Shown: positions 1 through 7,680 of the stretch, one piece after another
Position numbering within the stretch: the first letter of the stretch is position 1
Layout: each line of letters begins with the position of its first letter
Assembly (NCBI RefSeq): GCF_005938645.2
Contig: NZ_CP042171.1
Coordinates: forward strand, 124,001-188,000
DNA length: 64,000 bases
Direction of reading: 5' to 3'
Source: Pedobacter sp. KBS0701
GTDB lineage: Bacteria > Bacteroidota > Bacteroidia > Sphingobacteriales > Sphingobacteriaceae
Notes under the pieces: generated by a model
Databases searched by the model: none
The model's input: the letters and a program-made list of their open reading frames with translations, nothing else
What the model was told of the DNA's origin: nothing
Position numbers and translations under genes: made by a program

Positions 1-251
1 TGGATCACCCTAAATGGAATGGGCAGCTTGTCTGCGTGCTGTCTTACGGGTCTTGAAAATTCATCCATTACGATCCTGACCGAAAGGTTGGGATGCCTGC
101 GCTGTACTGCGGAGATGGCGAGATTCCATTTCTCAACTGTTGCTGTACCTGCTATTTCTGCGGCAAGCGCAAAGTCTTTGGAATCGATCTGGTCAAGTAG
201 CCAGAAGGTTTTTTCGAATGCACCCAAGGTGCGGTCTTGTTTTGTTTTCAT
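1..251 (-). CDS. Condensation-domain protein, N-terminal part only
   Basis: Read on the minus strand from the ATG at 251, an open frame of about 83 codons runs off the left edge. It begins MKTKQDRTLGAFEKTFWLLD and continues with W-x-L-A-I-x-x-V-Q-R-R-H-P, the pattern found at the start of condensation (C) domain or alcohol acetyltransferase-like proteins, where a helix ends in a basic 'RRHP' turn before the first beta strand. Those proteins transfer acyl groups onto amino or hydroxyl groups. The catalytic HHxxxDG motif would lie outside the window and cannot be checked. The gene is partial because of the window edge, not visibly broken. The family call is by eye from a short stretch. Confidence 0.6.
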   Translation of the reverse strand, partial: MKTKQDRTLGAFEKTFWLLDQIDSKDFALAAEIAGTATVEKWNLAISAVQRRHPNLSVRIVMDEFSRPVRQHADKLPIPFRVI

Positions 252-784
252 TAGGTCACAAATTATGTTTCAACTGCAAATAGAAATCTGGTTAGAAACG
301 AGCTTCTGATTATGTTCCTATTTGTCCCTACAAAATTCGTTTTTCAGCTACCTTGGTGGAATGGATAAATGGAAGGATGTATTGTACTTTTTCCCCTGAA
401 GAAACTATTGATGTATCAAAACAAAGGTTATTTACAAGTGTCGTAGGAATACACCCATTTGGTTAAAGAGCGAAAAAGACAGTAGAAATTTCAAGGTATC
501 GGTAGACAGGCGAATGCAGCGCCCAGCACAGGAAGTAACCCGTTTGACTGGGTTCTAAATATGAAGAACCGGCCTGCCTGGTTTGTTTGATAGCAATGCC
601 GAAGAAGACCAGCGCTGAAAAAAGTGCACATCCGCTGAGAACCCTTCGATCACGGGTTGATTGCTTCTGATCGGTGGCGCTACGATCATCCCAGCAACAA
701 TGGAAAATTGCCAAGATTACTGGCTGCCTGAGCTTAGGTCACCATAGCGGCGAGGAACGAGCCTGGCATATATGATGAAAACCT
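252..784. other. Gene-poor stretch, no supported gene
   Basis: No convincing gene. A minus-strand frame at 463-714 could encode 83 residues with one hydrophobic stretch, but it matches no family I recognise and lies where the 5' half of the neighbouring SDR gene appears to have been lost. I treat this segment as the debris side of a deletion or insertion junction. Confidence 0.4.
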
Positions 785-1362
785 TCATTTTATTCCGGCG
801 ATCTGAGCAAGGCAGAAGGAACGGATAAGGTGGTAGCTGAAGTACTATCAAAATACGGTAAACTTGATATCCTGGTTAATAGCTTAGGAGGCAGCGAAAC
901 TCCCGCTGGGGGTTTTAATGCCTTGACCGATGAACACTGGGAAGAGACTTTGCAGATCAACTTACTTGCCCCGGTTAGACTGGACAGGGGTTTTTTGCCG
1001 CAGATGATCCAACATAAAACAGTACACTTCCTTATGCCGCAGCAAAGGCAAGGCTGATCAACTACAGCAAGGGGCTTTCCAATGAGGTGGCTTCGAAAGG
1101 TGTCAGGGTGTTAACGGTATCTCCGGGTTGGATCATGACTGATGGTGCCAAGAGAATGATGAAGCGAATATCGCAAAGCTCAGTAGTTTCAATTAAACAG
1201 GCTACCCAAGGTGTGATGGATGCTTTGGGCGGAATTTCGTATGGCAGACCCGCCGAGCTGAAAGAGGCAGCGGAACTGGTTGGCTTCCTTGTTTCTTCAA
1301 GGGCGGGTTATCTAACGGGTACAGAATTCGTAATCGACGGCGGCACCATCCCTACGACCTAG
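785..1362 (+). pseudogene. Broken SDR-family oxidoreductase
   Basis: Two adjoining frames together form the middle and C-terminal parts of a short-chain dehydrogenase/reductase. The first (about 785-1057) reads DLSKAEG, then KLDILVNSLGG (the NNAG-type structural motif) and continues to a 'LLAPVRL...FLPQMIQH' helix. The second frame holds STLPYAAAKARL, the YxxxK catalytic pair, then the C-terminal SPGWIMTDGAK and GTEFVIDGG segments, ending at 1362. Between them the strand with the catalytic Ser is missing and the frame changes, so a small deletion has occurred. Upstream there is no TGxxxGIG cofactor loop, so the N-terminal 50-60 residues are also gone. It cannot encode a working SDR. Confidence 0.75.
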
Positions 1363-1389
1363 TACACCATTCCCGTAACCAGTTCGTGA

Positions 1390-1737
1390 TTACTTTATAC
1401 CCTGGATGATTTTATTCCTGTGCTGGAATCCCCATTTTTCCATCGCTGTCAATACATCATCCAGGGTTTGGCTATAAGGCGTAAGTTCATACTGGACAGT
1501 AACGGGTTTAGTGTTGCATACCTTTCGGCTTACCAATCCGTTCATTTCCATTTCCTGCAATTCCTTGGACAGGATGCGCGGGGATATGGCCGCTTCCCTG
1601 GATAACTCATTGAATCCTTTTTTGCCGCTCTGAAGCACTGAAATCAAGATTAATTTCCATTTTCCGCCCACTATGTCCAGCGTATCGCGTATTGCCATTT
1701 TGGCTTTTGCACAACTTTCGATCGTATGATTTGCCAT
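1390..1737 (-). CDS. HxlR-family transcriptional regulator
   Basis: A 115-residue protein with the HxlR winged-helix layout: an N-terminal Cys (C9), then the family signature 'DIVGGKWKLILISVL' near residues 21-35, a recognition helix 'AAISPRILSKELQEME', the wing and 'YELTPYSQTL...L..MEKWG'. HxlR proteins are DNA-binding regulators of neighbouring detoxification or redox genes and often sense reactive electrophiles. It is divergent from the pirin gene, with a 100-bp gap containing a palindrome and two direct repeats, which suggests it regulates itself and pirin. The lone conserved Cys could be the sensor, but that is inference. Confidence 0.88.
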   Translation of the reverse strand: MANHTIESCAKAKMAIRDTLDIVGGKWKLILISVLQSGKKGFNELSREAAISPRILSKELQEMEMNGLVSRKVCNTKPVTVQYELTPYSQTLDDVLTAMEKWGFQHRNKIIQGIK

Positions 1738-1738
1738 A

Positions 1739-1799
1739 TACTATTCTTTTTGTAAGTACTATCCTTTTTGTAACAGATAACAAATGTATAGTATTTGTT
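1739..1799. promoter_or_regulatory. Candidate HxlR operator region
   Basis: Between the divergent hxlR-like and pirin genes, a 17-nt direct repeat (TACTATTCTTTTTGTAA at 1739-1755 and TACTATCCTTTTTGTAA at 1757-1773) recurs at 18-bp spacing. It is followed by an inverted repeat with arms AACAAAT (1779-1785) and ATTTGTT (1793-1799) around the 7-bp centre GTATAGT. Winged-helix dimers normally bind such symmetric sites. The binding protein is inferred from position only. Confidence 0.5.
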
Positions 1800-1837
1800 C
1801 GGAAATTTGTGGCTTAATCAACAATTGATAGTCATCC

Positions 1838-2725
1838 ATGAGAAACAGAAGCATATCAATAATCACTGAAAACCATTGGCACAATGGATTTTTGGGCGAT
1901 GGGCACAAGGCGATGGCTGTCCTTGATGGTGTCAGCTACAAAGACAGCGATCCTTTTATCCTGTTTATGGATGACATATTGGACCTGCCCGGCGGAGCGC
2001 CAGTTGGGGGAGCACATCCCCACGCTGGATTTGAGACCCTGACTTTGGTGCTGGAAGGTAATGACAGGGAATGGAAAACGGGAAGTTTTGAGCTGATGAC
2101 GGCGGGAAAGGGAATCGTCCACACCGAGGAGATCACTTCAAAGCAAAAACTGCGTATCTTACAGGTGTGGCTGGCATTACCACCTGAACAGCGGTATGCC
2201 CAGCCTTTTTTGCAAAAAATATTACTCGAAGATGTGCCAACAATTAAGACCGGCGAATATGAAATCCGTGTTTACGGTGGCAGCAGCAACGGTTTGGTCT
2301 CTCCCCTGAAAACCCATACACCATTTATCCTGATTGAATTCAGGCTGAAAAAGCTTGCGGTGGTAAATCAGGAAATTCCATTGCAGTATCATGGCTTGGT
2401 CTATGTGCTTCAAGGCCGGGTAAAGGTGGGTGACAAAATTATTAGTTCCGGGCAAGCTGGCTGGCTGGAAAGAACAAACGAAAAAGGCAGTGGCCGGCTT
2501 ACCCTGGAGGCATTGGATGAGGATACGCATTTTATGCTGTATGCTGGACAGCCACATCATGTTCCGGTTGTCCAACACGGACCTTTCGTAGCCGATTCGG
2601 TGGAAGAAATCGCTCCGCTGTACCGGAAGTTTAAAGATGGACAGTTCCCGCATTTGAACGACCTGTCAGATGAGCAGAAGGTTACATATCATTCAGATGG
2701 GCGCATCGATTCAAAGGCTACCTGA
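1838..2725 (+). CDS. Pirin family protein
   Basis: A 295-residue bicupin. The N-terminal cupin carries the pirin metal-site residues: H60 and H62 in 'GAHPHAGFET', and H95 and E97 in 'GKGIVHTEE'. The 'LQVWLALP' stretch and the C-terminal cupin (about 165-245, 'GLVYVLQGRVKVGD') complete the fold. Pirins are Fe-binding; some bacterial members have quercetinase activity and others act as redox cofactors, and the substrate cannot be read from sequence. The length is normal. The gene is divergent from an HxlR regulator, the usual arrangement for an inducible stress or detoxification enzyme. Confidence 0.9.
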   Translation: MRNRSISIITENHWHNGFLGDGHKAMAVLDGVSYKDSDPFILFMDDILDLPGGAPVGGAHPHAGFETLTLVLEGNDREWKTGSFELMTAGKGIVHTEEITSKQKLRILQVWLALPPEQRYAQPFLQKILLEDVPTIKTGEYEIRVYGGSSNGLVSPLKTHTPFILIEFRLKKLAVVNQEIPLQYHGLVYVLQGRVKVGDKIISSGQAGWLERTNEKGSGRLTLEALDEDTHFMLYAGQPHHVPVVQHGPFVADSVEEIAPLYRKFKDGQFPHLNDLSDEQKVTYHSDGRIDSKAT

Positions 2726-2798
2726 CAGAGATGGAATCAGCAATTGATTAGCTGCTGCCAGGAATAATCGATGCCGGTTAACCTCATGTCATAGCGAT

Positions 2799-3179
2799 TT
2801 AAATCTCCATTGATTGATCATAGTCCGGATATCCCTTCAGTATGGCCCGCTTTAACCTTTGCTGATTTTCATCTCCCCAGCGTCCGATAACAGCAAGTAC
2901 AGGTATCAGCGTCCTGCCGAAATCGGTAAGTGTATACTCAACTTTTGGAGGCATTACCGGGTAGATTGTCCTGGTCGCCAGTTCATGTTCCTCCAGTTCT
3001 TTTAGCTGGATGTTGATGACACGGCGGCTTGCATCGGGTATTTTACGTTGCAGTTCGCTCGGACGCAGAAAGCCTTCGCTGATGAACCACAATAGCCTGA
3101 TCTTCCACTTGCCATAAAGCACTTCCGCTACCAGGTCTAGTCCGCAGTTGAGGTTCGGAAAAGTCTTTTTTTCATACAT
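2799..3179 (-). CDS. HxlR-family transcriptional regulator
   Basis: A second HxlR-type winged-helix regulator, 126 residues, distinct from the one at 1390. It has the N-terminal Cys ('NLNCGLDLV', C12), the 'VLYGKWKIRLLWFI' helix, the recognition-helix region 'PDASRRVINIQLKELEE' and the C-terminal 'VEYTLTDFGRTLIPVL...IGRWGDE'. It is divergent from the small NTF2-like gene at 3318, with a 22-bp palindrome in the shared promoter region, so autoregulation plus control of that gene is likely. Confidence 0.88.
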   Translation of the reverse strand: MYEKKTFPNLNCGLDLVAEVLYGKWKIRLLWFISEGFLRPSELQRKIPDASRRVINIQLKELEEHELATRTIYPVMPPKVEYTLTDFGRTLIPVLAVIGRWGDENQQRLKRAILKGYPDYDQSMEI

Positions 3180-3213
3180 GTATCAAAGATATGCGTAGAC
3201 CAGCTAACAATCA

Positions 3214-3235
3214 ATAGGGATAAATTATTCCCTAT
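3214..3235. promoter_or_regulatory. Palindrome, candidate HxlR operator
   Basis: Inverted repeat with arms ATAGGGA (3214-3220) and TCCCTAT (3229-3235) around an AT-rich 8-bp centre, 35 bp upstream of the minus-strand regulator start and 83 bp upstream of the plus-strand NTF2-like start. A further TTCCCTTATT half-site lies nearby at about 3246. It is positioned to repress in both directions. Confidence 0.5.
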
Positions 3236-3317
3236 CTGAATCGTAGTTCCCTTATTGCAGGTTATACAGGTACTATCGAAATTTGTACATCAATATGTTA
3301 ATTTAAAAATAAATATT

Positions 3318-3641
3318 ATGAATCTACCAAAATTAATATCAGACTTAGTGGAAGCACAGAACATCCACGACGGAGCAGCTTATGCTTCCCTTTTTTCAGA
3401 CGATGCAGTAGTATTCGACGAAGGAAAGACACATAACGGAAAACAGGAAATCCAGAACTGGATAGAAAAGTCGAACCAGGAGTATCAGAGCGTGCTAAAA
3501 CCGATCAGCTATAATGATAGCGCAAATGGCTCGGTGCTTGAGGCGGAGGTTTCGGGAACATTTCCCGGTAGCCCGGCAGTCCTGCGCTTTAATTTTACGT
3601 TTCAGAACGGGCTGGTCGGATCACTAAAAATCACCGGGTAG
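3318..3641 (+). CDS. NTF2-like / SnoaL-like small protein
   Basis: Start set at the ATG at 3318, giving 107 residues, because the frame upstream has no family similarity and the palindrome and promoter space would otherwise be coding. The sequence LPKLISDLVEAQNIHDGAAY, then a hydrophobic-aspartate strand 'FSDDAVVFDEGKTHNGKQEI' and 'SGTFPGSPAVLRFNF' matches the cone-shaped NTF2/SnoaL fold used by many small isomerases, hydrolases and binding proteins. No catalytic residues can be assigned. It is divergent from an HxlR regulator and probably under its control. Confidence 0.75.
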   Translation: MNLPKLISDLVEAQNIHDGAAYASLFSDDAVVFDEGKTHNGKQEIQNWIEKSNQEYQSVLKPISYNDSANGSVLEAEVSGTFPGSPAVLRFNFTFQNGLVGSLKITG

Positions 3642-3754
3642 CTGGTGTTAAAGCGCGTCCGCCTGAACACAATTGCCAATCACCTGACCATAGCAATGCA
3701 GCAATGGAAATTGTTCTTCTCTGGCAGCATTGCTATTTTTTTACCATAATCCAA

Positions 3755-4753
3755 ATGTCAATCAAAACAAATACCTGCACCACAATACTGATACTATTCA
3801 GCATACTTTTCATTTCTCCCCTGATCATCAAGGGGCAATCGACAAACCTTGATCTAAGTGAGCATAAAACAGTTGTTCAAAAAAAGTACGGGCTTGATCC
3901 ATCTAAGCCACTGACCGCAAGGATCGGGAATACACCGCCCGAAGTAATCCAGAAATTCCGGGATGCTGGGATGTCCCCGACACTCCACAGACTTAGCAAA
4001 GCCGACAGTGTTAAGGTGGTCAGGGCCTTTAAAATGCTTCCTCCGCTACATGCCCGTGTCCTGAGGGACCACCTGCTGGGCATCAGTTTTCTGGACAACA
4101 TGCCCAATACAGCGCTGACTGCAACGATGAACCCGGAGAGCCCATTTCCGGTTTTTACCATCACTTTTAGGGCCGAGATTTTAAAACAGGATGTCTCCCA
4201 GTGGCTAACCTGGAAAGAAATGGGCTATTATGAAAAAGATAACCCAGATTTGCAGGTTTCCATCGATGCAGGCAGGCTTGACGCAATACTTTATGTACTC
4301 CTGCACGAGGCGACCCATGTTGTAGATGGCTCCCTTGACCTGCTGGGAATGAATAAAACCAGGGGGACTTTTGACAGGGAGGCAGACCTGAAAAAAAACT
4401 TTACACAAGGCATCTGGACCGACCGGACTGAGCTAAATGCAAACCTCGCTGACACCCTCACTTTGCACAGCCGCTTTCGTGGCGGGGCCAGGCTATTACC
4501 TATACATCTTGCAAGGGAGATCTATGAATCAGCTGCCAAAAAGCCTTTTGTCTCACTATACGCTACCTCCAGCTGGCACGAAGACCTGGCTGAATACCTC
4601 ACCATCACCCATTTTACCAAAAAACTTAAACAGCCTTTCAGGATCACGATTAAGGATAGGGGCAAAGAGATCTTCAGCTACGAACCGATCAAATCTGCCG
4701 CTGTCAGTTGGCGGATTCCCCTTATGCAATATTTTTACGCAAAGGCTGAATAG
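3755..4753 (+). CDS. Secreted HExxH metallopeptidase-like protein
   Basis: Start placed at the ATG at 3755, which begins a clean signal peptide (MSIKTNTCTTILILFSILFI...KGQS), giving 332 residues. An HEATH motif (H184, E185, H188) sits in a helix 'ILYVLLHEATHVVDGSLD', and a later 'SWHEDLAEYLTITHF' segment could supply the third zinc ligand. This is the zincin active-site pattern, so a periplasmic or surface metallopeptidase is the natural guess, but I do not recognise the family outside the motif. The stop is 26 nt before the next gene, so the two may be cotranscribed. Confidence 0.7.
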   Translation: MSIKTNTCTTILILFSILFISPLIIKGQSTNLDLSEHKTVVQKKYGLDPSKPLTARIGNTPPEVIQKFRDAGMSPTLHRLSKADSVKVVRAFKMLPPLHARVLRDHLLGISFLDNMPNTALTATMNPESPFPVFTITFRAEILKQDVSQWLTWKEMGYYEKDNPDLQVSIDAGRLDAILYVLLHEATHVVDGSLDLLGMNKTRGTFDREADLKKNFTQGIWTDRTELNANLADTLTLHSRFRGGARLLPIHLAREIYESAAKKPFVSLYATSSWHEDLAEYLTITHFTKKLKQPFRITIKDRGKEIFSYEPIKSAAVSWRIPLMQYFYAKAE

Positions 4754-4778
4754 TTTATGTTTTAACAACACCCATCAT

Positions 4779-5909
4779 ATGAATAAGCAAAAAATCCGCA
4801 TAGGATTCATCGGGCTTAATCCCGACAGCCACTGGGCAGCAGCAGCCCACTTACCCGCATTAAGGTCATTGTCTGATGACTTCGAGATCATTGGAGTGGC
4901 CAACCGAAGTTACGAGAGCTCAAAAAAAACAGCACAGTCCTTAAATCTTCCCCTTGCCTTTAAGGATGCGCAATCACTGGTTAGCTCAAGCGAGATTGAC
5001 CTGGTTGTGGTAACCGTAAAAGTCCCCTATCACTTTGAACTGGTCAGCGCAGCACTGAATGCCGGCAAACATGTTTTTTGCGAATGGCCTTTGGGAAACG
5101 GACTAGGGGAAGGCAGGAAACTGGCAGCGTTGGCCAGGCAGAAAGGTGTTATCGCTGCAATAGGAACACAAATGCGCTACGCGCCGGAGGTGGCCTACTT
5201 AAAGCAGCTTATAGCAGATGGCTATGTAGGTAAGGTATTATCTACTACGCTGATCGGTGCAGGTGGTAGCTGGGGAAATGAAACAGAAGCGGATCACTAC
5301 TACCTCTATGATCAGGCTAATGGAGCCACAATGCAAGCCATACCTTTAGCCCATACGCTGGTGGGCCTAACGGAGGTATTGGGTAACATTGAAGAGTTGT
5401 CGGCCCGGATGCTGACCCAGTTTGACCAGGTCAGGTTGACCGATACAGGAGCGTTAAAGCCTAAAAATACCCAGGATCAGATATTGATACATGGTACACT
5501 CAAAAGCGGTGCTGCCTTATCTGTGCATTATCGTGGTGGCATAACAAGGGGAACTAACTTACTATGGGAGATTAACGGTACAGACGGTGACTTGCAGGTA
5601 ACCGGTGAAAATGGTCATGGCCAAATTGTTCAGCTGGCTATTAAAGGCGCGAGAGGAGAAGAAAAAAAATTGAAAACACTTACCCCGCCTGCCGGTGTCT
5701 ACAGCGGATGGCCGTCTTTTTCAGGCGCTCGGAATGTTGGCCATCTGTATGCCTTGATCGCTGAAGATATCCGTAAGGGTTCAAGAAAAACGCCGGATTT
5801 CGAAGATGGTGTTGCGCTTCATGAATTGGTTGACCGTATCGAGAAATCCTCGCAAGAGAAAAAAGAAGCGTGGGTGAGGAGTGATAGGGATAAAAAAGTC
5901 GAACCTTAA
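4779..5909 (+). CDS. Gfo/Idh/MocA family oxidoreductase
   Basis: Start chosen at the ATG at 4779 (376 residues); upstream codons overlap the preceding gene in another frame. An N-terminal Rossmann domain starts 'KIRIGFIGLNPDSHWAAAA', with the strand 'IDLVVVTVKVPYH'. The family's EKP motif is here 'CEWPLG', the variant seen in Gal80-like members. The C-terminal half (about 130-360) is the substrate-binding alpha/beta domain. Such enzymes oxidise sugars or related alcohols with NAD(P). The EKP lysine, usually catalytic, is replaced by Trp, so this member may have lost or changed activity. The substrate is unknown. Confidence 0.85.
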   Translation: MNKQKIRIGFIGLNPDSHWAAAAHLPALRSLSDDFEIIGVANRSYESSKKTAQSLNLPLAFKDAQSLVSSSEIDLVVVTVKVPYHFELVSAALNAGKHVFCEWPLGNGLGEGRKLAALARQKGVIAAIGTQMRYAPEVAYLKQLIADGYVGKVLSTTLIGAGGSWGNETEADHYYLYDQANGATMQAIPLAHTLVGLTEVLGNIEELSARMLTQFDQVRLTDTGALKPKNTQDQILIHGTLKSGAALSVHYRGGITRGTNLLWEINGTDGDLQVTGENGHGQIVQLAIKGARGEEKKLKTLTPPAGVYSGWPSFSGARNVGHLYALIAEDIRKGSRKTPDFEDGVALHELVDRIEKSSQEKKEAWVRSDRDKKVEP

Positions 5910-5961
5910 TTAATTGATAATCATATATACATGAGCCAATGTTGCAGGTTGGGTTAACTCA

Positions 5962-5975
5962 AGCAGGATCGAACT
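5962..5975 (+). repeat. Copy of the tRNA T-arm segment
   Basis: The 14-mer AGCAGGATCGAACT at 5962-5975 recurs exactly at 6126-6139 inside the tRNA-Met gene, in the same orientation. It lies on the 3' side of the tRNA (which is on the minus strand), where integrative elements leave attachment-site duplicates. The match does not include the acceptor-stem end, so it may only be a fragment of an old att site or of a lost tRNA copy. Confidence 0.4.
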
Positions 5976-6050
5976 CTTAATTGCCTTATTTTCAATGAAT
6001 AACAGGTTTATGTCTGTTTTTTTCTTTTCATAAGAAAATTTCATAAAAAG

Positions 6051-6107
6051 AAAAAGCCTTGAAATTGAGCTCCTTTCAAAGAAAAGGTTCGACTTTCAAG
6101 GCTTTTT
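6051..6107. terminator. Bidirectional hairpin terminator
   Basis: Perfect inverted repeat: AAAAAGCCTTGAAA (6051-6064) and TTTCAAGGCTTTTT (6094-6107), with a T-run on each exit. It lies just past the 3' end of the minus-strand tRNA gene and about 140 bp after the plus-strand oxidoreductase. A smaller plus-strand hairpin (AACAG / CTGTT followed by T7) lies at 6001-6023. Confidence 0.75.
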
Positions 6108-6117
6108 GCCGTTTTGG

Positions 6118-6191
6118 TAGCGGGGAGCAGGATCGAACTGCCGACCTCAGGGTTATGAATCCTGCGCTCTAACCATCTGAGCTACCCCGCC
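6118..6191 (-). tRNA. tRNA-Met (CAT)
   Basis: A 74-nt cloverleaf on the minus strand. The acceptor stem GGCGGGG pairs with CCCCGCT, with a G-U first pair and discriminator A73. The D stem is GCTC/GAGC, the anticodon stem-loop is CAGGA-TTCATAA-CCCTG with anticodon CAT at positions 34-36, and the T stem is GGCAG/CTGCT around TTCGATC. The paired position 1 argues against the initiator tRNA, which normally has a 1-72 mismatch. A CAT tRNA could also be the lysidine-modified tRNA-Ile2; that needs its identity elements compared. No CCA is encoded. Confidence 0.93.
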
Positions 6192-6512
6192 GGGCTTAAT
6201 ATTTACTACATAACGTAAATATCGATGTGGTTATTTTTAAGAGTTGCAAATATAGAATAAATATACATTCTATTAAAAAGAAATGTGAAAAATACTTTAA
6301 AGCCTTAATGTTCAGTAAATTTTATTGTTTTTAAGCGATTGTAATCGTTATTTTAGCCCTTAAGGGAGCCTGTTTTTAGAAATTAATAACGCAACGAAGC
6401 GCAACATTCCGGTATGTGCCGCAAAAGTAACCGCATTTCTGACCTTATCCTATCTCAAGTTATTGCTTACAGTCAATGCCATTATTTAAACCGTTGATAC
6501 AGGTGAAAATAA

Positions 6513-6581
6513 TTAACCACAGATAAGAAGGATTAACACAGATATAAAAATCCCAGTTTATCTATGTAAATCTGTGGTTAA
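6513..6581. repeat. Inverted repeat, dispersed hairpin
   Basis: Arms TTAACCACAGAT (6513-6524) and ATCTGTGGTTAA (6570-6581) are perfect complements, with a second internal copy of 'aacacagat' at about 6535. It resembles the short 'accacagat' hairpins scattered between genes in many Bacteroidota genomes. Confidence 0.6.
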
Positions 6582-6683
6582 AATCATAACTTAATGATAT
6601 TGTGCTTAGGGTAGGTATGGGAAGATAATCAGCTGACCGTTTGTGCTGATAAAATTTAGTGGTTTCAAAAAGATTGCTTAACC

Positions 6684-6863
6684 CCCTGGTGGTACCAGGT
6701 CATCCCTAAGGTAACCTTATCTATAGCTGATATTCGCCAATCCTTTACCCTTTAGGTAATAAAAGAGGTAACGCCAGGGTAAAGAATAGGTAAGCAAAGG
6801 GTAACCCTGGGGTTAACCTGGTATAGAGAAAGGGTAAACAAATGGTACAGGATGGGTAAAGGA
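6684..6863. repeat. Cluster of GGTAA / GGGTAA motifs
   Basis: Within about 180 bp the plus strand carries many irregularly spaced copies of GGTAA or GGGTAA (for example in AAGGTAACC, TAGGTAATA, GAGGTAACG, AGGGTAAAG, TAGGTAAGC, GGGTAACCC, AGGGTAAAC, TGGGTAAAG), several of them palindromic as GGTTAACC or GGGTAACCC. The spacing is not constant, so this is not a simple tandem repeat. The function is unknown. Confidence 0.55.
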
Positions 6864-7270
6864 ATTGGCGCTGATTTTTTAAAAAAGAAGATGTTTTTTG
6901 GCTGGAGTCAATTAATGGGTATGAACAATTAACAACCCCGTTTCTTAACCATATAAGACATATAAAAACCATATAAGCGCAATCAAAACTTAACTGACCT
7001 TAAATTCTTGATAGGATGAAAATAGTTAACTGAATACAACAATTAACCGATTATCCAATAACCATTCCGGAGCATAGCGTAGGAAGTCTTGAGTCGATTA
7101 CCTGCTTAACCAATTAGCCACAAAAATCAGTAAACCAACAGCAAATGGACCAATGCACCAACGCCTTTAACCAATAAAAATTATATTGTTGCAGATATAG
7201 AATAAATTACCTTTCTTTAGAAAAATAATATTAAAAAATTGTCCGGAAATTATCCTGGTAGTGTACTAAC

Positions 7271-7651
7271 ATGGCAGAAAAGAAAAAATTTACACTAGAG
7301 TACGAAGTTAGATCGTCACCAAGAATTTTATATAGTTTTATCAGTGAACCAAACGGTTTATCGCAATGGTTCGCGGACGATGTGAATTTCCGTGATCAGG
7401 TATACACTTTTACCTGGGATGATGAGCAGCAAAAAGCAAAACTGGTTTCAATCAAAGAAAATAAGCTGGTTAAATTTAAGTGGCTGGATGATGAACCTCA
7501 ATGTTATTTTGAGATGGAAATTGTACAGGACGAACTCACCAATGATGTTGCCCTCTCGATTACTGATTTTACGACCGATGAACTTCTGGCAGAGAAAAAA
7601 TTAATCTGGGATAACCAGATCGATTACCTGATTAGCGTTTTGGGTGCCTAA
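7271..7651 (+). CDS. START-like (SRPBCC) domain protein
   Basis: A 126-residue single-domain protein starting MAEKKKFTLEYEVRSSPRIL. It has the AHSA1/START-like pattern: an N-terminal strand, 'LYSFISEPNGLSQWFADDV', then antiparallel strands ('YTFTWDDEQQKAKLV', 'LVKFKWLDDE') and a long C-terminal helix ending 'NQIDYLISVLGA'. These helix-grip proteins bind hydrophobic ligands or client proteins; this small cytosolic form is conserved in Bacteroidota but its ligand is not known. It sits 29 nt before the LPS-export permease gene and may share its transcript. Confidence 0.8.
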   Translation: MAEKKKFTLEYEVRSSPRILYSFISEPNGLSQWFADDVNFRDQVYTFTWDDEQQKAKLVSIKENKLVKFKWLDDEPQCYFEMEIVQDELTNDVALSITDFTTDELLAEKKLIWDNQIDYLISVLGA

Positions 7652-7680
7652 ATTACCTTCGCATTGTTTACCTTTGTAGG

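Larger units (their letters stand above)
6192..7270. other. Long intergenic region with repeats, no gene
   Basis: About 1.1 kb with no supported coding sequence. It holds a hairpin repeat at 6513-6581, a cluster of GGTAA/GGGTAA-type motifs at about 6684-6863, and copies of the 'aaccatataag' phrase near 6945-6980 that reappear after the IS element near 12390. A minus-strand frame at 6745-6972 is made of the GGTAA cluster read backwards and is not credible as a gene. Confidence 0.6.

Noticed and set aside
463..714. Minus-strand frame of 83 codons with one hydrophobic stretch
   Set aside because: No recognisable family and lies in a deletion-scarred stretch; kept only as a remark in the gene-poor entry.
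6745..6972. Minus-strand frame of 75 codons
   Set aside because: It is the GGTAA motif cluster read backwards; composition is repetitive and it matches no family.
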